Position numbers and translations under genes: made by a program. The notes beneath the pieces are model-generated. The model searched no databases. It saw only the letters and a list, made by a program, of their open reading frames with translations, and had not been told where the DNA came from. Positions 43,138-52,905 of a DNA stretch of 64,000 nt are shown piece by piece; the stretch's first letter is position 1; the number at the start of each line of letters is the position of its first letter. The DNA is taken from positions 1,847,001 through 1,911,000 of the forward strand of contig NC_015559.1 in assembly GCF_000214215.1 (NCBI RefSeq), written 5' to 3'. Source of the DNA: Marinomonas posidonica IVIA-Po-181 (GTDB lineage Bacteria; Pseudomonadota; Gammaproteobacteria; Pseudomonadales; Marinomonadaceae).

Positions 43138-43925
43138 TAGACATTGGCGTTAATTTAAATCATTCACTGTTTTTAGACGATTTAGAGCACACCTTGTTGG
43201 AGGCAAAGCAACAAGGGGTTAATGGCATTATTTGCATAGCGTCGGATCTTGAAGAAAGTCAGCTATTGACTCAATACAGTCGTCTTCATCCAAGCCTTTG
43301 GCAAACCATTGGTTGTCATCCTCACCAAGCTAAGACATGGCATGCCGACAGTCAGCAAATATATCGGGCGTTACTGCATAAACATCAAGCTGTGGCAATT
43401 GGTGAAACAGGATTGGATTTCAATCGCAATTACTCTACTCAAGAGCAACAACGTTTTGCTTTCCATCAGCAAATCGACCTAGCCAAGGAATTGGCTCTGC
43501 CTCTCTACTTACATGAAAGAGACGCCCATGAAGAAATGATTGCGACCTTGAAGCAGCACCCTGAAGTTGCTCAGAATTCCGTCATTCATTGTTTCACAGG
43601 TTCAAGAAGAGAATTGGATCACTATCTAGAGCTTGGTCTGTACATTGGCATAACAGGTTGGGTTTGCGATGAAAGAAGAGGCAGCGACTTACAAACCTCC
43701 GTGCCTCACATCCCTTTGGATAGATTGCTATTAGAAACCGACGCGCCGTATTTATTACCCAGAAACATACGCCCCAGGCCGAAAAAGAATCACCCGAAAT
43801 ATTTGCCCTACGTTGCAGAAGAAGTAGCCCGATTACGAAACATGACGGTTGAAGCATTAATCAAAGCCAGTGTCGATAACACTCATAGACTGTTTAATCT
43901 GCCTGCTAATATTCATACAAGTTAA
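43134..43925 (+). CDS. tatD: TatD-family deoxyribonuclease
   Basis: 263 residues (E. coli TatD 260). A TIM-barrel metal-dependent hydrolase with 3'-5' exonuclease activity, linked to DNA fragment clearance and H2O2 tolerance. Metal-site motifs are IDIGVNLNH at the start, IGCHPH near 60, IGETGLDFNRN near 90, the LHERDAHEE block near 126, HCFTG near 152, and LETDAPYLLP near 200. It begins inside the stop of the HDOD gene. It is convergent with polB, overlapping by four bases at the stops. Confidence 0.93.
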   Translation: MIDIGVNLNHSLFLDDLEHTLLEAKQQGVNGIICIASDLEESQLLTQYSRLHPSLWQTIGCHPHQAKTWHADSQQIYRALLHKHQAVAIGETGLDFNRNYSTQEQQRFAFHQQIDLAKELALPLYLHERDAHEEMIATLKQHPEVAQNSVIHCFTGSRRELDHYLELGLYIGITGWVCDERRGSDLQTSVPHIPLDRLLLETDAPYLLPRNIRPRPKKNHPKYLPYVAEEVARLRNMTVEALIKASVDNTHRLFNLPANIHTS

Positions 43926-46255
43926 AGTAACGAAATTTGCTGAGATAGTAGGCTTGCCATGTTTGTTTTAAAGATTGGTAAGAGGCTATCCGCAATGGGG
44001 ACGAGTTGTTTTTCGATATAATGTTCATAATCTAAATGATTTAAATCGGCTTGTGTTTCATAGGGCATGACCCCAGAAGTTTGATACACGTAATGTATTC
44101 GTTTTCGTCCTTTATTATATTCCAGCGGCAAGCCTAGACTTGCACGCTTTTCATCAATCATCATAGCAGCGCGGACATGAGGTGGTTTGTGTTTCGAATA
44201 CTCTGACAGAGGTCGACTCAATTGTTTACTGTACACGAGCCATTCATCAAGCTGACCAGCCTTGAGTTGCTCAATAATGGACTGGATATAAGCAATAGGG
44301 TTTTCATCATTAAAGACAATGTCAAAAAGGTTACGTTGAAATTCCCGCGCCAGCTTGGTCCAATCTGTGCGCGCGGCTTCTAGCCCTTTGAAAACAACTT
44401 TGTTGTTGGTTTTGCCTGCATAACGCTTTTTACTGCCCTCTTCTTGACCACGTATAGTTGGCATAAAGAAGCGTTCATACAAGGTTTCAAATTCAAGTTC
44501 TAGATGAGAATCTACATTGGCATAATCACGACACCATGCGGTTAATGTTTGATTAATGTCCTCGCATAAGTGTTTTCCTAATACGTCAGGCTCAGCGCTC
44601 TCATCATTTAGCACCACGAATAATGAATCGGTATCGCCATAAATGACGTTAGCGCCCTTCTCTTCCATCCAAGTTTTGGTAAGTTGCAATATTTCATGGC
44701 CACGCATGGTAATCGAACTGGCGAGCTCAGCATGATAAAACCGACACACATTTGACCCTAGTACGCCATAGAAAGAGTTCATAATAATTTTAATGGCATA
44801 ACTTAAGATATCATTGTGTGATGACTTTGCTTCTTCTCTGGCCTTAGCAAGTTCCCCAACTAACTCAGGCAATATGGCTTGGTCTACTTCAAAATGTGCT
44901 CCCAAATAACCAGGTACGATATGTTGATTGTTTTGCTGTGGGGCTTTTTGTGCCGTGATACGGGCTAGAGGGTCAATGAAAAAGGTTCGGATAATGCTTG
45001 GGTACAAACTTTTGAAGTCGAACACCAAGACATTTTTGTAAAGCCCGGGAAGAGAATTCATTACAAAACCACCGGGACTGGCAACAAAGGCTTCGTCTTT
45101 CCATGACGGAGCAACGTATCCAGCTTGGTGTAAACGTGGAATATAAAGGTTTTCAAAGGAGGCAACAGAACCGCCTGTTTGTTCCATTGGTATGCCCGTG
45201 AGGTCCACTCGCGTTTGTTGTAGTTGAATCAATTTTAATTGTTTAAAAATACGCCATACCAAGTCGCAGTCTTGTAAATTGTAAGCGACAAAGGAAGCTA
45301 GGTCATGCTGATGCATTCGCTCAATTTCTTGCCATCGATCGCCGCCGTGTAACAACTTACGGTCGCCTAAGATTTCGTGGCTGACATTGTTTAAACTGTA
45401 TGATTCAAAGTGATACCCGCCCACCTTAAGCAAGGTGATGCCGTCTAAGGCCACTCTTCCGGGAATAGAGGCAAAGTATTTTCCTTGATTCTCTGAAGAG
45501 CGAATATTCCATGTTTCACCATTCACACCAAAAGCGGCGCGAATGCCTAACTGTTGGCAGCGTTGATCAATAAAGTGAAGATCAAAACCAATCAAATTCC
45601 AGCCAATGAAAATATCTGGATTGTGCTTTTTTACGAATTGCATAAACCCGAGTAATAAGCTGCGCTCATCAGAAAACGCCGTGACATTCTCAAGATTGGT
45701 ATTATCGGGTGCCACGACAAAGGCTTGTCGCAGCAGATCATTGGTGATGCCAATTGACAGGATTTTGTTATGTGTCACTGAGGTTTCAATGTCTAACGAC
45801 CAGATGTTCCAATTAGGTGCGTAGTCACCAGCAATCACCTTAGCTTGCCGATAAACCAGCCCACCCTGCTCAACCAAACCAATAAATCGAATTGAACCAC
45901 GGATGTTTCTTTCCATTAAATAGCGATCATGGGCCTTAATGTCTTCTTCAAAAACCGCATGACCAGTCTGTTTAACAAATTTCAGGATTTGACTGTGTAA
46001 GGTCATGCTGTTGGTTTGGATTAAGGTAACCGTTTGGTGGTCAAACGAATTGAGTTCAGTGGGATGATACTGAACCCCTTTTACATCTACAGGAAGTTCG
46101 GAGATCGGGATGGTGCTAAAAAAACTGGTTTGTTGGCGGTCCGGTATGACTTTCACCGTACCATCAGGCGTTTTCACAAAAAGGCTCATTTCGATCTGAC
46201 CATTCACTTCTTTTGTATGGCGACTGACAATGTAGCCTTTTTGCTCTTTAAACAT
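43922..46255 (-). CDS. polB: DNA polymerase II
   Basis: 777 residues (E. coli PolB 783). A family B polymerase used in SOS repair and replication restart. The exonuclease motif LDIETSVTHN is near 150, with further Exo II/III blocks. Polymerase motif A is FDFKSLYPSI near 415 and motif C is YGDTDSLF near 540. It lies 23 bases after the ybbP-like permease and is likely co-transcribed with that ABC system. I see no clear LexA box between them. Confidence 0.95.
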   Translation of the reverse strand: MFKEQKGYIVSRHTKEVNGQIEMSLFVKTPDGTVKVIPDRQQTSFFSTIPISELPVDVKGVQYHPTELNSFDHQTVTLIQTNSMTLHSQILKFVKQTGHAVFEEDIKAHDRYLMERNIRGSIRFIGLVEQGGLVYRQAKVIAGDYAPNWNIWSLDIETSVTHNKILSIGITNDLLRQAFVVAPDNTNLENVTAFSDERSLLLGFMQFVKKHNPDIFIGWNLIGFDLHFIDQRCQQLGIRAAFGVNGETWNIRSSENQGKYFASIPGRVALDGITLLKVGGYHFESYSLNNVSHEILGDRKLLHGGDRWQEIERMHQHDLASFVAYNLQDCDLVWRIFKQLKLIQLQQTRVDLTGIPMEQTGGSVASFENLYIPRLHQAGYVAPSWKDEAFVASPGGFVMNSLPGLYKNVLVFDFKSLYPSIIRTFFIDPLARITAQKAPQQNNQHIVPGYLGAHFEVDQAILPELVGELAKAREEAKSSHNDILSYAIKIIMNSFYGVLGSNVCRFYHAELASSITMRGHEILQLTKTWMEEKGANVIYGDTDSLFVVLNDESAEPDVLGKHLCEDINQTLTAWCRDYANVDSHLELEFETLYERFFMPTIRGQEEGSKKRYAGKTNNKVVFKGLEAARTDWTKLAREFQRNLFDIVFNDENPIAYIQSIIEQLKAGQLDEWLVYSKQLSRPLSEYSKHKPPHVRAAMMIDEKRASLGLPLEYNKGRKRIHYVYQTSGVMPYETQADLNHLDYEHYIEKQLVPIADSLLPIFKTNMASLLSQQISLL

Positions 46256-46278
46256 TACAAACCTTGTTTGAGTTAAAA

Positions 46279-48738
46279 TCAGATATCGCGTAATAGATGC
46301 ATCGGAGGCACATTTAATACTTTACGACTGGCAAATACACCGATGGTTAAAATAACACACACTCCAATTAATGGACCAAACAACCAAAGGTTTGGGTGCC
46401 AATTTGCTTGGGTATTAAAGACATAAACTTGCAGGCCGTAAAGACATAGTTCAGCGCCAAGGGCCGAAATAATGCCAGAGAAGAATCCTAACGCACCAAA
46501 TTCCACAAAAATTGATTGGCGAACTAAACCGCTTTTCGCGCCCAAAACTCTTAGCAAGGCACCTTCTTCCAATCTTTCTTCTAGGGTCGATCGCACACTG
46601 GCGAGTAATACTAAACCGCCTGCGCACAATATACACAAAAGTACTAACTGAATGGCCTGTGATAATTGGCCAATAATGGTTTGAATCTGTTTTAAGATAT
46701 CTCCGACATTCAAAATGGACACCGTTGGGTAATTTGACATGCCTTTGTAAAAATCTTGCGCCTTAGCTTCGTTAACAAACAGACTGCTGACGAAATTGGC
46801 GGGATAATCTTGCAGAGCTTGCTTTGGCAAAATCAAATAGAAATTAGGCTGCATTGTTCCCCAATCAACTTCTCTCACTGAGGTTATCGGCAGAGTAATG
46901 ATATTGCCGCCAATATTGATGGTTAATGTGTCACCAAGAGAGACACCGACCTCTTGCGCCACACGCTGTTCAATGGATAGACCCTGAGCCAAAAAGTCGC
47001 CCTCAAGAAGTGTGTTCCCTTGTCCTAGCTGATCTGACCAAGTGAGGTTTAATTCACGATCTACCAATTCAGGCTCATTGCGACCATCAGGGTATAAGTC
47101 GTCTACATCATCATTATTAATCTTTATGACACGGCCACGTACCATGGGATACCAATCGGAATGTGGAATGCCCAATGTTTGGCTGGTGTTATCAATTTCA
47201 TTAATCTGATTGTGTTGGACATTAAAAATGTAGTGGTTTGGGGCATCTTCAGGAAGTTGCTTTTGCCAGTCACTGATCAGGCTCGACTGCACGCCAATCA
47301 AAATCAGCGTTAACATAATAATCAAAGTAAACACCAACAACTGGAATAAATTAGGTACCAAGCGACGATACAGTGAGGCCAAGCCAATTTGCCAGCCACT
47401 GGTGGCACCAGAGGTTAATCTTCGCCCTAATTTGAATGCACTAATGCCAATTAATCCGACAATTAGTCCAATTCCAGCAATGCTCAATGTCATCACACTG
47501 GGTAATAAAAAGCCTTTGGTGTAAATACACATAAGAGCGTACATACCGACAAAACCAAGGCTGTAAATAATGGCGGTATTTTGCTCGATTTTGGCCGTTG
47601 GTTGTAACACAGAAAGTGGTGAAATCTTGATCAAACGCATAACCAGAGGCAAACAAAAAGCCAACATTGACACCAAGCCTGTTGCGATTCCAAGCCATAA
47701 GCGACTGATAGAGGGTGAAGGTAATTCAGTAGACATCAAACCAGATAATAATGAGGCGATGATTTCTTGTATGCCCCAACCTATTGCTAAGCCAATCAAG
47801 GTTCCCACACAGAAGAGTAAGCATAATTGTTGGAAAAAAGCCCAACTAAGAAATCTAGGGGTTGCACCAATGGTTTTTAAGATGGCGACCTGCATCAGAT
47901 GGCGCTTTACAAACCGAGCCGACGCTAATGCCATGGCAATGCCTGACATCACCACGGCCAAAGTGCCTGCTAACAACAAAAACGATTCAGCGCGACTGAT
48001 TGTGTCACCAACACGCTCACCTCTTTGTGAAGGTGTACGCCATCGCTGACCATCAACAAGCTGAGGTGTTAGCCAATCGCCGTATGCTCGCAAAGTCTGT
48101 CTATTACCGGCTAATAGTAAAGAGTAACGTACTCGGCTGCCGGGAATGATCACTTGTGTTTTGGCTAAATCCTTGTCATTGATTACCGCTCTTGGTGAGA
48201 TGGTAAAGGCCGATGTCGTTGAGCCAGGGTCTCGGACCAAATACTGGCTAACGTGAAATTTCGCTTCACCGATTTCTACTTGATCGCCAATGTTGACGCC
48301 AAGCAGGCTGGCCAGCCTTGAAGACAACCAAACTTCTCCTGTGGCTGGTGGCTGCGTCCATTGCTGCCCCTGACCAAATAGCGTTTGATCTACTAGATAA
48401 GCGCCTCTTAGTGGATAAGAATCCGTGACGGCACTAATCTGTGCAAGCTGTAAACTGTCTTTCGCGAACATCATAGTGGTAAAGGAGGTTCGCTGAGCTT
48501 GCTCTAAGCTAAGATTATTTGCTCTTTCAATCCAGTCTGACGGGATGGTTTCATCACTTCGAATCAAACGATCGGCCGCTAATAAATTGGCAGACTGTTC
48601 CTCAAAAGAAAGTTGTAAGCGGTCAATAAAGAGACCGATCGACGTCACGGTGCCTACTGATATGACGAGCGCGGCTAACAATGTGAGTAAATCACCGCTG
48701 CGAAAATCTCGAACCATTAATCGGAAGATGAACATCAT
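46279..48738 (-). CDS. ABC transporter permease, FtsX-like family (YbbP)
   Basis: 819 residues from ATG 48738, chosen because it overlaps the ATPase stop by four bases (ATGA). The architecture is duplicated: each half has an extracytoplasmic domain and FtsX-type helices, about ten helices in all. Final CFSLPLV-type and VVLLASVRSTLEERL segments fit FtsX permeases. Proteins of this type extract lipoproteins or substrates with MacB-like mechanotransmission. Its ybbA-ybbP-type arrangement, divergent from tesA, matches the E. coli locus. Confidence 0.9.
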   Translation of the reverse strand: MMFIFRLMVRDFRSGDLLTLLAALVISVGTVTSIGLFIDRLQLSFEEQSANLLAADRLIRSDETIPSDWIERANNLSLEQAQRTSFTTMMFAKDSLQLAQISAVTDSYPLRGAYLVDQTLFGQGQQWTQPPATGEVWLSSRLASLLGVNIGDQVEIGEAKFHVSQYLVRDPGSTTSAFTISPRAVINDKDLAKTQVIIPGSRVRYSLLLAGNRQTLRAYGDWLTPQLVDGQRWRTPSQRGERVGDTISRAESFLLLAGTLAVVMSGIAMALASARFVKRHLMQVAILKTIGATPRFLSWAFFQQLCLLFCVGTLIGLAIGWGIQEIIASLLSGLMSTELPSPSISRLWLGIATGLVSMLAFCLPLVMRLIKISPLSVLQPTAKIEQNTAIIYSLGFVGMYALMCIYTKGFLLPSVMTLSIAGIGLIVGLIGISAFKLGRRLTSGATSGWQIGLASLYRRLVPNLFQLLVFTLIIMLTLILIGVQSSLISDWQKQLPEDAPNHYIFNVQHNQINEIDNTSQTLGIPHSDWYPMVRGRVIKINNDDVDDLYPDGRNEPELVDRELNLTWSDQLGQGNTLLEGDFLAQGLSIEQRVAQEVGVSLGDTLTINIGGNIITLPITSVREVDWGTMQPNFYLILPKQALQDYPANFVSSLFVNEAKAQDFYKGMSNYPTVSILNVGDILKQIQTIIGQLSQAIQLVLLCILCAGGLVLLASVRSTLEERLEEGALLRVLGAKSGLVRQSIFVEFGALGFFSGIISALGAELCLYGLQVYVFNTQANWHPNLWLFGPLIGVCVILTIGVFASRKVLNVPPMHLLRDI

Positions 48739-49418
48739 AAGGATTTTTCCGTTAGCTGACCGGACGACATGATCAATTGACGACCACACATTTTCGCAAG
48801 TTCATTATCATGAGTCACCATGACGAGTGTGGTTCCCTGCGATTGGTTTAGATCAAACAACAAATCAATAATCAATTTACCGTTTTCTTCATCTAAATTG
48901 CCGGTTGGTTCATCCGCAAATAGAATTTTCGGCTGAGAGGCGAATGCTCTTGCGATAGCAACGCGCTGCTGCTCACCACCGGATAATTGATTAGGGTAAT
49001 GTGTCAAACGATGGGATAGGCCAACTTTGTTGAGTAAGGCCTCGGCTTTTTGTCGCGCGTTTTTATCCCCTTTCAATTCGGCAGGTAGCATCACATTTTC
49101 AATCGCTTGTAAGCTGGGAAGCAAATGAAAAGACTGAAAGACAAAGCCTACATATTGTCCTCTAATGATGGCGCGTTTTTCTTCGTTCAAGCTCGAAAAG
49201 GCTTGATCATAAACAAAAATATCCCCCGACGTGTTAATATCCAACCCTGCCAATAGGCCAAGCAATGTTGACTTGCCTGAGCCTGATGCACCGACGATCG
49301 CCACAGACTCACTTTCCAGAATTTCCATATTGATTCCTTTCAATATGGTTAAATCTCCTGTATTTGATGTCACTGTGTGAGTAAGATTACTGACTTTAAT
49401 CGCCGTTCTATTGCTCAT
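48735..49418 (-). CDS. ybbA: ABC transporter ATP-binding protein YbbA
   Basis: 227 residues. Walker A is GASGSGKSTLLG near residue 42, signature motif LSGGEQQRVAIARA near 143, Walker B ILFADEPTGNLD near 165 and the H-loop VTHDNE near 205. The LolD/MacB subgroup is suggested by the FQSFHLLPSLQAIENV stretch. It energises the adjacent FtsX-like permease. Divergent from tesA, as in E. coli. Confidence 0.94.
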   Translation of the reverse strand: MSNRTAIKVSNLTHTVTSNTGDLTILKGINMEILESESVAIVGASGSGKSTLLGLLAGLDINTSGDIFVYDQAFSSLNEEKRAIIRGQYVGFVFQSFHLLPSLQAIENVMLPAELKGDKNARQKAEALLNKVGLSHRLTHYPNQLSGGEQQRVAIARAFASQPKILFADEPTGNLDEENGKLIIDLLFDLNQSQGTTLVMVTHDNELAKMCGRQLIMSSGQLTEKSL

Positions 49419-49442
49419 GTTTTAATACTCTAAAGGTTAAAT

Positions 49443-50060
49443 ATGTTTGTAAAAATAACTCAAAAAATCGTTTTAATATTTGGCTTTCTGTGTCTAACAA
49501 CAAGTTCATTTGCTGCCAATTTACTGGTAATGGGTGACAGTCTTAGTGCTGCCTATAACCTAAGACAACAAGATGGTTGGGTAAGTTTACTAAAAAATCA
49601 ATTAAATCAATCACACCCTAGTATCGAGGTAATCAACGCCAGTGTCAGTGGTGAAACAACTCAAGGGGGCTTGTCTCGTTTTCCTGCGCTACTGACACAA
49701 TATCGACCTAAATGGGTGATATTAGAACTGGGGGCCAACGACGCTTTACGTGGTTACCCTTTAAATCAGACCTCTGATAATTTAAAAAATATGGTCGAAC
49801 TATCTTTGCAAGTTGGTGCTGAGGTGTTGCTAATTGGCAACCAAATCCCTCAAAACTATGGTAAACGTTACACTAAAATGTTTTTTGAGTTATATAAAGG
49901 CATTGCCGATCAATATCAAATTGCGTATTTACCTTTCATGCTGCAAAACGTCGCACTCGATAAAGACCTCATGCAAAATGACGGACTACACCCTAATAAA
50001 GCAGGCCAACCTATTGTGCTAGAAAATATCCTGCCATATTTACAGCCATTATTAGACTAA
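49443..50060 (+). CDS. tesA: Thioesterase I / lysophospholipase L1 (TesA, GDSL)
   Basis: 205 residues. Periplasmic SGNH esterase, acting on acyl-CoA, lysophospholipids and esters. The signal peptide is VLIFGFLCLTTSSFA, cleaved near residue 24. Block I LLVMGDSLSAAYN supplies Ser33, block III LELGANDALRG, and the catalytic Asp-His is in NDGLHPN near 180. Length equals E. coli TesA (208). It starts 25 bases from ybbA on the other strand. Confidence 0.94.
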   Translation: MFVKITQKIVLIFGFLCLTTSSFAANLLVMGDSLSAAYNLRQQDGWVSLLKNQLNQSHPSIEVINASVSGETTQGGLSRFPALLTQYRPKWVILELGANDALRGYPLNQTSDNLKNMVELSLQVGAEVLLIGNQIPQNYGKRYTKMFFELYKGIADQYQIAYLPFMLQNVALDKDLMQNDGLHPNKAGQPIVLENILPYLQPLLD

Positions 50061-50075
50061 AAATAAGGAAAATAC

Positions 50076-51011
50076 ATGAAAGCCGTTTTTTTGGATCGAG
50101 GATCCTTCCCTCGCGATTTAAGTATTCGCTTTAATGATACCATCACCAGCTATGTCGAATATCATAATACCCTTGAGACTGAAGTGGCTGAGCGCATTAT
50201 GGACGCTGATATTATACTCACCAATAAAGTTGTCATCAGCCGTAAGCAGATTGAAAACTCAGCGTCTCTTAAGCTCATTCAAGTGATGGCAACCGGTACT
50301 AACAACGTAGCGATTGAAGCTTGTCAGGAAAAAGGTGTTAGGGTTCAGAATGTAGAGGGTTATTCGGCCATCAGTGTGCCTGAGCATACTTTTGCAATGC
50401 TGTTGGCTCTGCGTCGTAATCTTGTGCCCTACCTTCAAGAGGTTCAATCTGGTGCGTGGGAAAAGGCAGAATTTTTTTGCCTGATGGACCACCCTATTAA
50501 GGATTTGTCTGGTTCAAAAATGGCCATTATTGGTAGCGGCCAACTGGGCAAGCAAGTTGCAATACTGGCTAAGGCGTTTGGAATGGAGGTCATGTTAGTA
50601 GAGCGAAAGCATCAAACGGATATACGAAACGGTTATGTTTCATTTGATCAGGCCATTCAAGAAGCCGATATTATCAGCTTGCACTGCCCTCTCACGACAG
50701 ACACAAAGAACCTTATTGATGACATTGAATTTAAACGCATGCAGAATCATGCGCTATTGATTAATATGAGCCGAGGCGGCATCGTCAATGAAGAGGCGCT
50801 TGTTAGGGCCATTGAATCTAAGCAGATTGCAGGGGCAGCTTTTGATGTTGCAACACAGGAACCCATGCCTAATAGTTCACCATTATTCTCCTTAACACAA
50901 TCGCTAAATTTCCTGCTTACGCCTCATGTCGCCTGGGCAAGTCAAGGTGCGATGGAAAAGCTTGTGCAGATTGCCATTAATAATATTCATGCGTTTGTAG
51001 AATCAAAATAA
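50076..51011 (+). CDS. D-2-hydroxyacid dehydrogenase (glycerate dehydrogenase-like)
   Basis: 311 residues. NAD(P)-linked oxidoreductase family that includes HprA and phosphoglycerate dehydrogenase. The nucleotide motif IGSGQLGKQVAILAKAFG begins near 150. Catalytic residues are Arg in NMSRGGIVNE, Glu in TQEPMP, and His in LTPHVAW. Substrate class cannot be fixed; glycerate/hydroxypyruvate fits the closest pattern. It runs directly into truC with a one-base overlap. Confidence 0.88.
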   Translation: MKAVFLDRGSFPRDLSIRFNDTITSYVEYHNTLETEVAERIMDADIILTNKVVISRKQIENSASLKLIQVMATGTNNVAIEACQEKGVRVQNVEGYSAISVPEHTFAMLLALRRNLVPYLQEVQSGAWEKAEFFCLMDHPIKDLSGSKMAIIGSGQLGKQVAILAKAFGMEVMLVERKHQTDIRNGYVSFDQAIQEADIISLHCPLTTDTKNLIDDIEFKRMQNHALLINMSRGGIVNEEALVRAIESKQIAGAAFDVATQEPMPNSSPLFSLTQSLNFLLTPHVAWASQGAMEKLVQIAINNIHAFVESK

Positions 51012-51739
51012 TGCAGCTAGACATTCTTTATCAAGACGAGTTTCTTGTGGCAGTAAACAAGCCGGCCGGTTTACTGGTTCATCGAACGTATTTAGCAAAA
51101 GGCGAAGAAGATGCCGTTGTTCAACGTTTAAGGGATCAAACAGGACAATGGGTATTTCCTGTCCATCGATTAGATCGAGGAACATCCGGAGTCTTGGTGA
51201 TGGCCTTTTCGCCTGACATTGCTCGTGGCTTAGCGGAGCAGTTTAGTCAATCTCAAACGGAAAAAATCTATCATTGTTTAGTGCGTGGATTCAGCTCTGA
51301 GAAAGGTGAGATTAACTATCCTCTTGCTAAATTGAATGAGCAAAAAGGCCGAGCTAGATTTAAAATCACTGGCACAGAAAAAGAAGCCGAAACGCTTTTT
51401 AAACGACTGCACCGTTATCAGCTACCGATTCCCGTCAGTCGTTACCCTGAAATGCGTCTAAGTTTACTAGAAGTCACACCGAAACAAGGACGGAAACATC
51501 AAATACGTCGACACTTTAAACATTTACTCAACCCCCTGGTGGGTGATACCTGCTACGGTTGTCGACACATTAATAAAGCCTTACGAGTTGAATGGAATGA
51601 AGCGTTGCGCCTGATGCTGCATGCGTCCTCTTTATCCTTTACTCATCCAATTGGGGGTCACAGGCTAACCATTCAAGCTAAGTTTCCAGACAGCTTACAG
51701 GCTGTTATTAATAAGATAACACCTTATCAAATTGATTAA
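51011..51739 (+). CDS. truC: tRNA pseudouridine(65) synthase TruC
   Basis: 242 residues. RluA-family pseudouridine synthase. The catalytic motif HRLDRGTSG contains the Asp near residue 54, then the EKIYHCLVRG and HQIRRHFKHLLNPLVGD blocks. TruC modifies U65 of tRNAs, and its length (E. coli 260) and the absence of an S4 domain fit TruC rather than RluC or RluD. The final codons overlap a convergent GNAT gene by 32 bases. Confidence 0.9.
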   Translation: MQLDILYQDEFLVAVNKPAGLLVHRTYLAKGEEDAVVQRLRDQTGQWVFPVHRLDRGTSGVLVMAFSPDIARGLAEQFSQSQTEKIYHCLVRGFSSEKGEINYPLAKLNEQKGRARFKITGTEKEAETLFKRLHRYQLPIPVSRYPEMRLSLLEVTPKQGRKHQIRRHFKHLLNPLVGDTCYGCRHINKALRVEWNEALRLMLHASSLSFTHPIGGHRLTIQAKFPDSLQAVINKITPYQID

Positions 51740-52256
51740 CGTCTTGATTAGGCTGTTGGCTTTCTGACCATTTAAACACCCAACCATCATGAGCCTTTGT
51801 TTTTAAATTGACCGTTTCTGGGCAGAATTCGTCTATCCAGAAACCACATGACAATAAGACTTTTATCGAGGATCTGTTGTAATCTGCGACTTTCGCATAA
51901 ATTTCCTTCACCCCGCGACACGTCCAGACAAGCAGTAAATGCCTCAGGGCAAATCGCGCAATGCCACGGTTTACAAAGTACTTGTCTATACGATAAGACA
52001 CTTCAATGATCTCTTTATTTTGATCTAGGTATTGTGCATTAAAGCGACCAATGATTTTGCCATCGTGTAAGCAGACTAAAAACTGCAATCCAGCCTCTTG
52101 GCCTCTTAGTAGCTTGTTTAATTGAGGTTTGGTCGGTGCATAGCCAGCATAATGAGGTAAGAAGTGAGCGAACCACTCTTGATTGTTTGTTTCAAATTGC
52201 AAAATATTGGCTAGGTCATCCAATTTCGCGGGGCGTATTTTCAGTAAATCTTTCAT
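51708..52256 (-). CDS. GNAT-family N-acetyltransferase
   Basis: 182 residues. The acetyl-CoA-binding motif A appears as VNRGIARFALRHLLL near 100, followed by the AKVADYNRSSIKVLLSCGF motif B. N-terminal LKIRPAKLDDL begins a typical GNAT fold. Substrate unknown; RimJ/RimL-like proteins of this length act on protein N-termini or small molecules. The 3' end overlaps truC. Confidence 0.85.
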   Translation of the reverse strand: MKDLLKIRPAKLDDLANILQFETNNQEWFAHFLPHYAGYAPTKPQLNKLLRGQEAGLQFLVCLHDGKIIGRFNAQYLDQNKEIIEVSYRIDKYFVNRGIARFALRHLLLVWTCRGVKEIYAKVADYNRSSIKVLLSCGFWIDEFCPETVNLKTKAHDGWVFKWSESQQPNQDVNQFDKVLSY

Positions 52257-52343
52257 GTGTCTGTTGTGTCGTTGAAGCGTATTTAAATGTTAGACCAGTT
52301 CACCTAAAATTGCGCTTAATTGTTTTAATATTACTAATATTCA

Positions 52344-52372
52344 CTTAAGACTCTACCTTGAAGTGGTATACT
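52344..52372 (+). promoter_or_regulatory. Candidate extended -10 promoter of the YciH-like gene
   Basis: TGGTATACT at 52364-52372 is an extended -10 element (TG-N-TATACT). The region upstream (CTTAAG) is a weak -35, as expected for this promoter class. It lies 36 bases before ATG 52409. Confidence 0.4.
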
Positions 52373-52408
52373 TAAAATTAAGTTGTATAAGCATTTTAGA
52401 AGTTAGAC

Positions 52409-52753
52409 ATGAAGAATCGTAATATCGTTTATTCCACTGATCAGGGCCGTTTATGCCCTGATTGCGAGCAACCTACTGCTGAGTGTCAGTGTCAACAAAT
52501 GGAAGCTGTTGGTGATGGCAATGTAAAAATTGCACTAGAAACCAAAGGTCGCAAAGGAAAAGGCGTCACAACAGTGAAAGGATTACCTTTAACTGAAGCG
52601 CAACTCAAAGGCTTAGCCAAGAAATTAAAGGCACAATGTGGTACCGGCGGCTCTGTTAAAGATGGCCAAATTGAAATTCAAGGCGATAATCGACAAAAAC
52701 TAAAAACACTACTTGAAAAAGAAGGCTATTCCAGTAAATTTGTGGGTGGCTAA
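52409..52753 (+). CDS. SUI1/eIF1-like translation factor (YciH)
   Basis: 114 residues (E. coli YciH 108). A SUI1 domain with the KIALETKGRKGKGVTTVKGLP block near 42 and GTGGSVKDGQIEIQGD near 80. A small Cys cluster (CPDCEQPTAECQC) near residues 16-28 precedes it. YciH resembles eukaryotic eIF1 and can bind the ribosome, with a role in initiation fidelity or stress. No neighbouring gene clearly connects to it. Confidence 0.92.
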   Translation: MKNRNIVYSTDQGRLCPDCEQPTAECQCQQMEAVGDGNVKIALETKGRKGKGVTTVKGLPLTEAQLKGLAKKLKAQCGTGGSVKDGQIEIQGDNRQKLKTLLEKEGYSSKFVGG

Positions 52754-52905
52754 TGTCACAATAATAGCCTTTAATTAGACAAGCTCATATTTCTATCAAT
52801 TATTATATATATCAACATCATCGATATGGCTGAGTAATTACTCAAAAGATGGAATAACGCCAAAAAAAGACTCTTTAATGGTGATGAGTTGCAGTAGAGG
52901 TACCT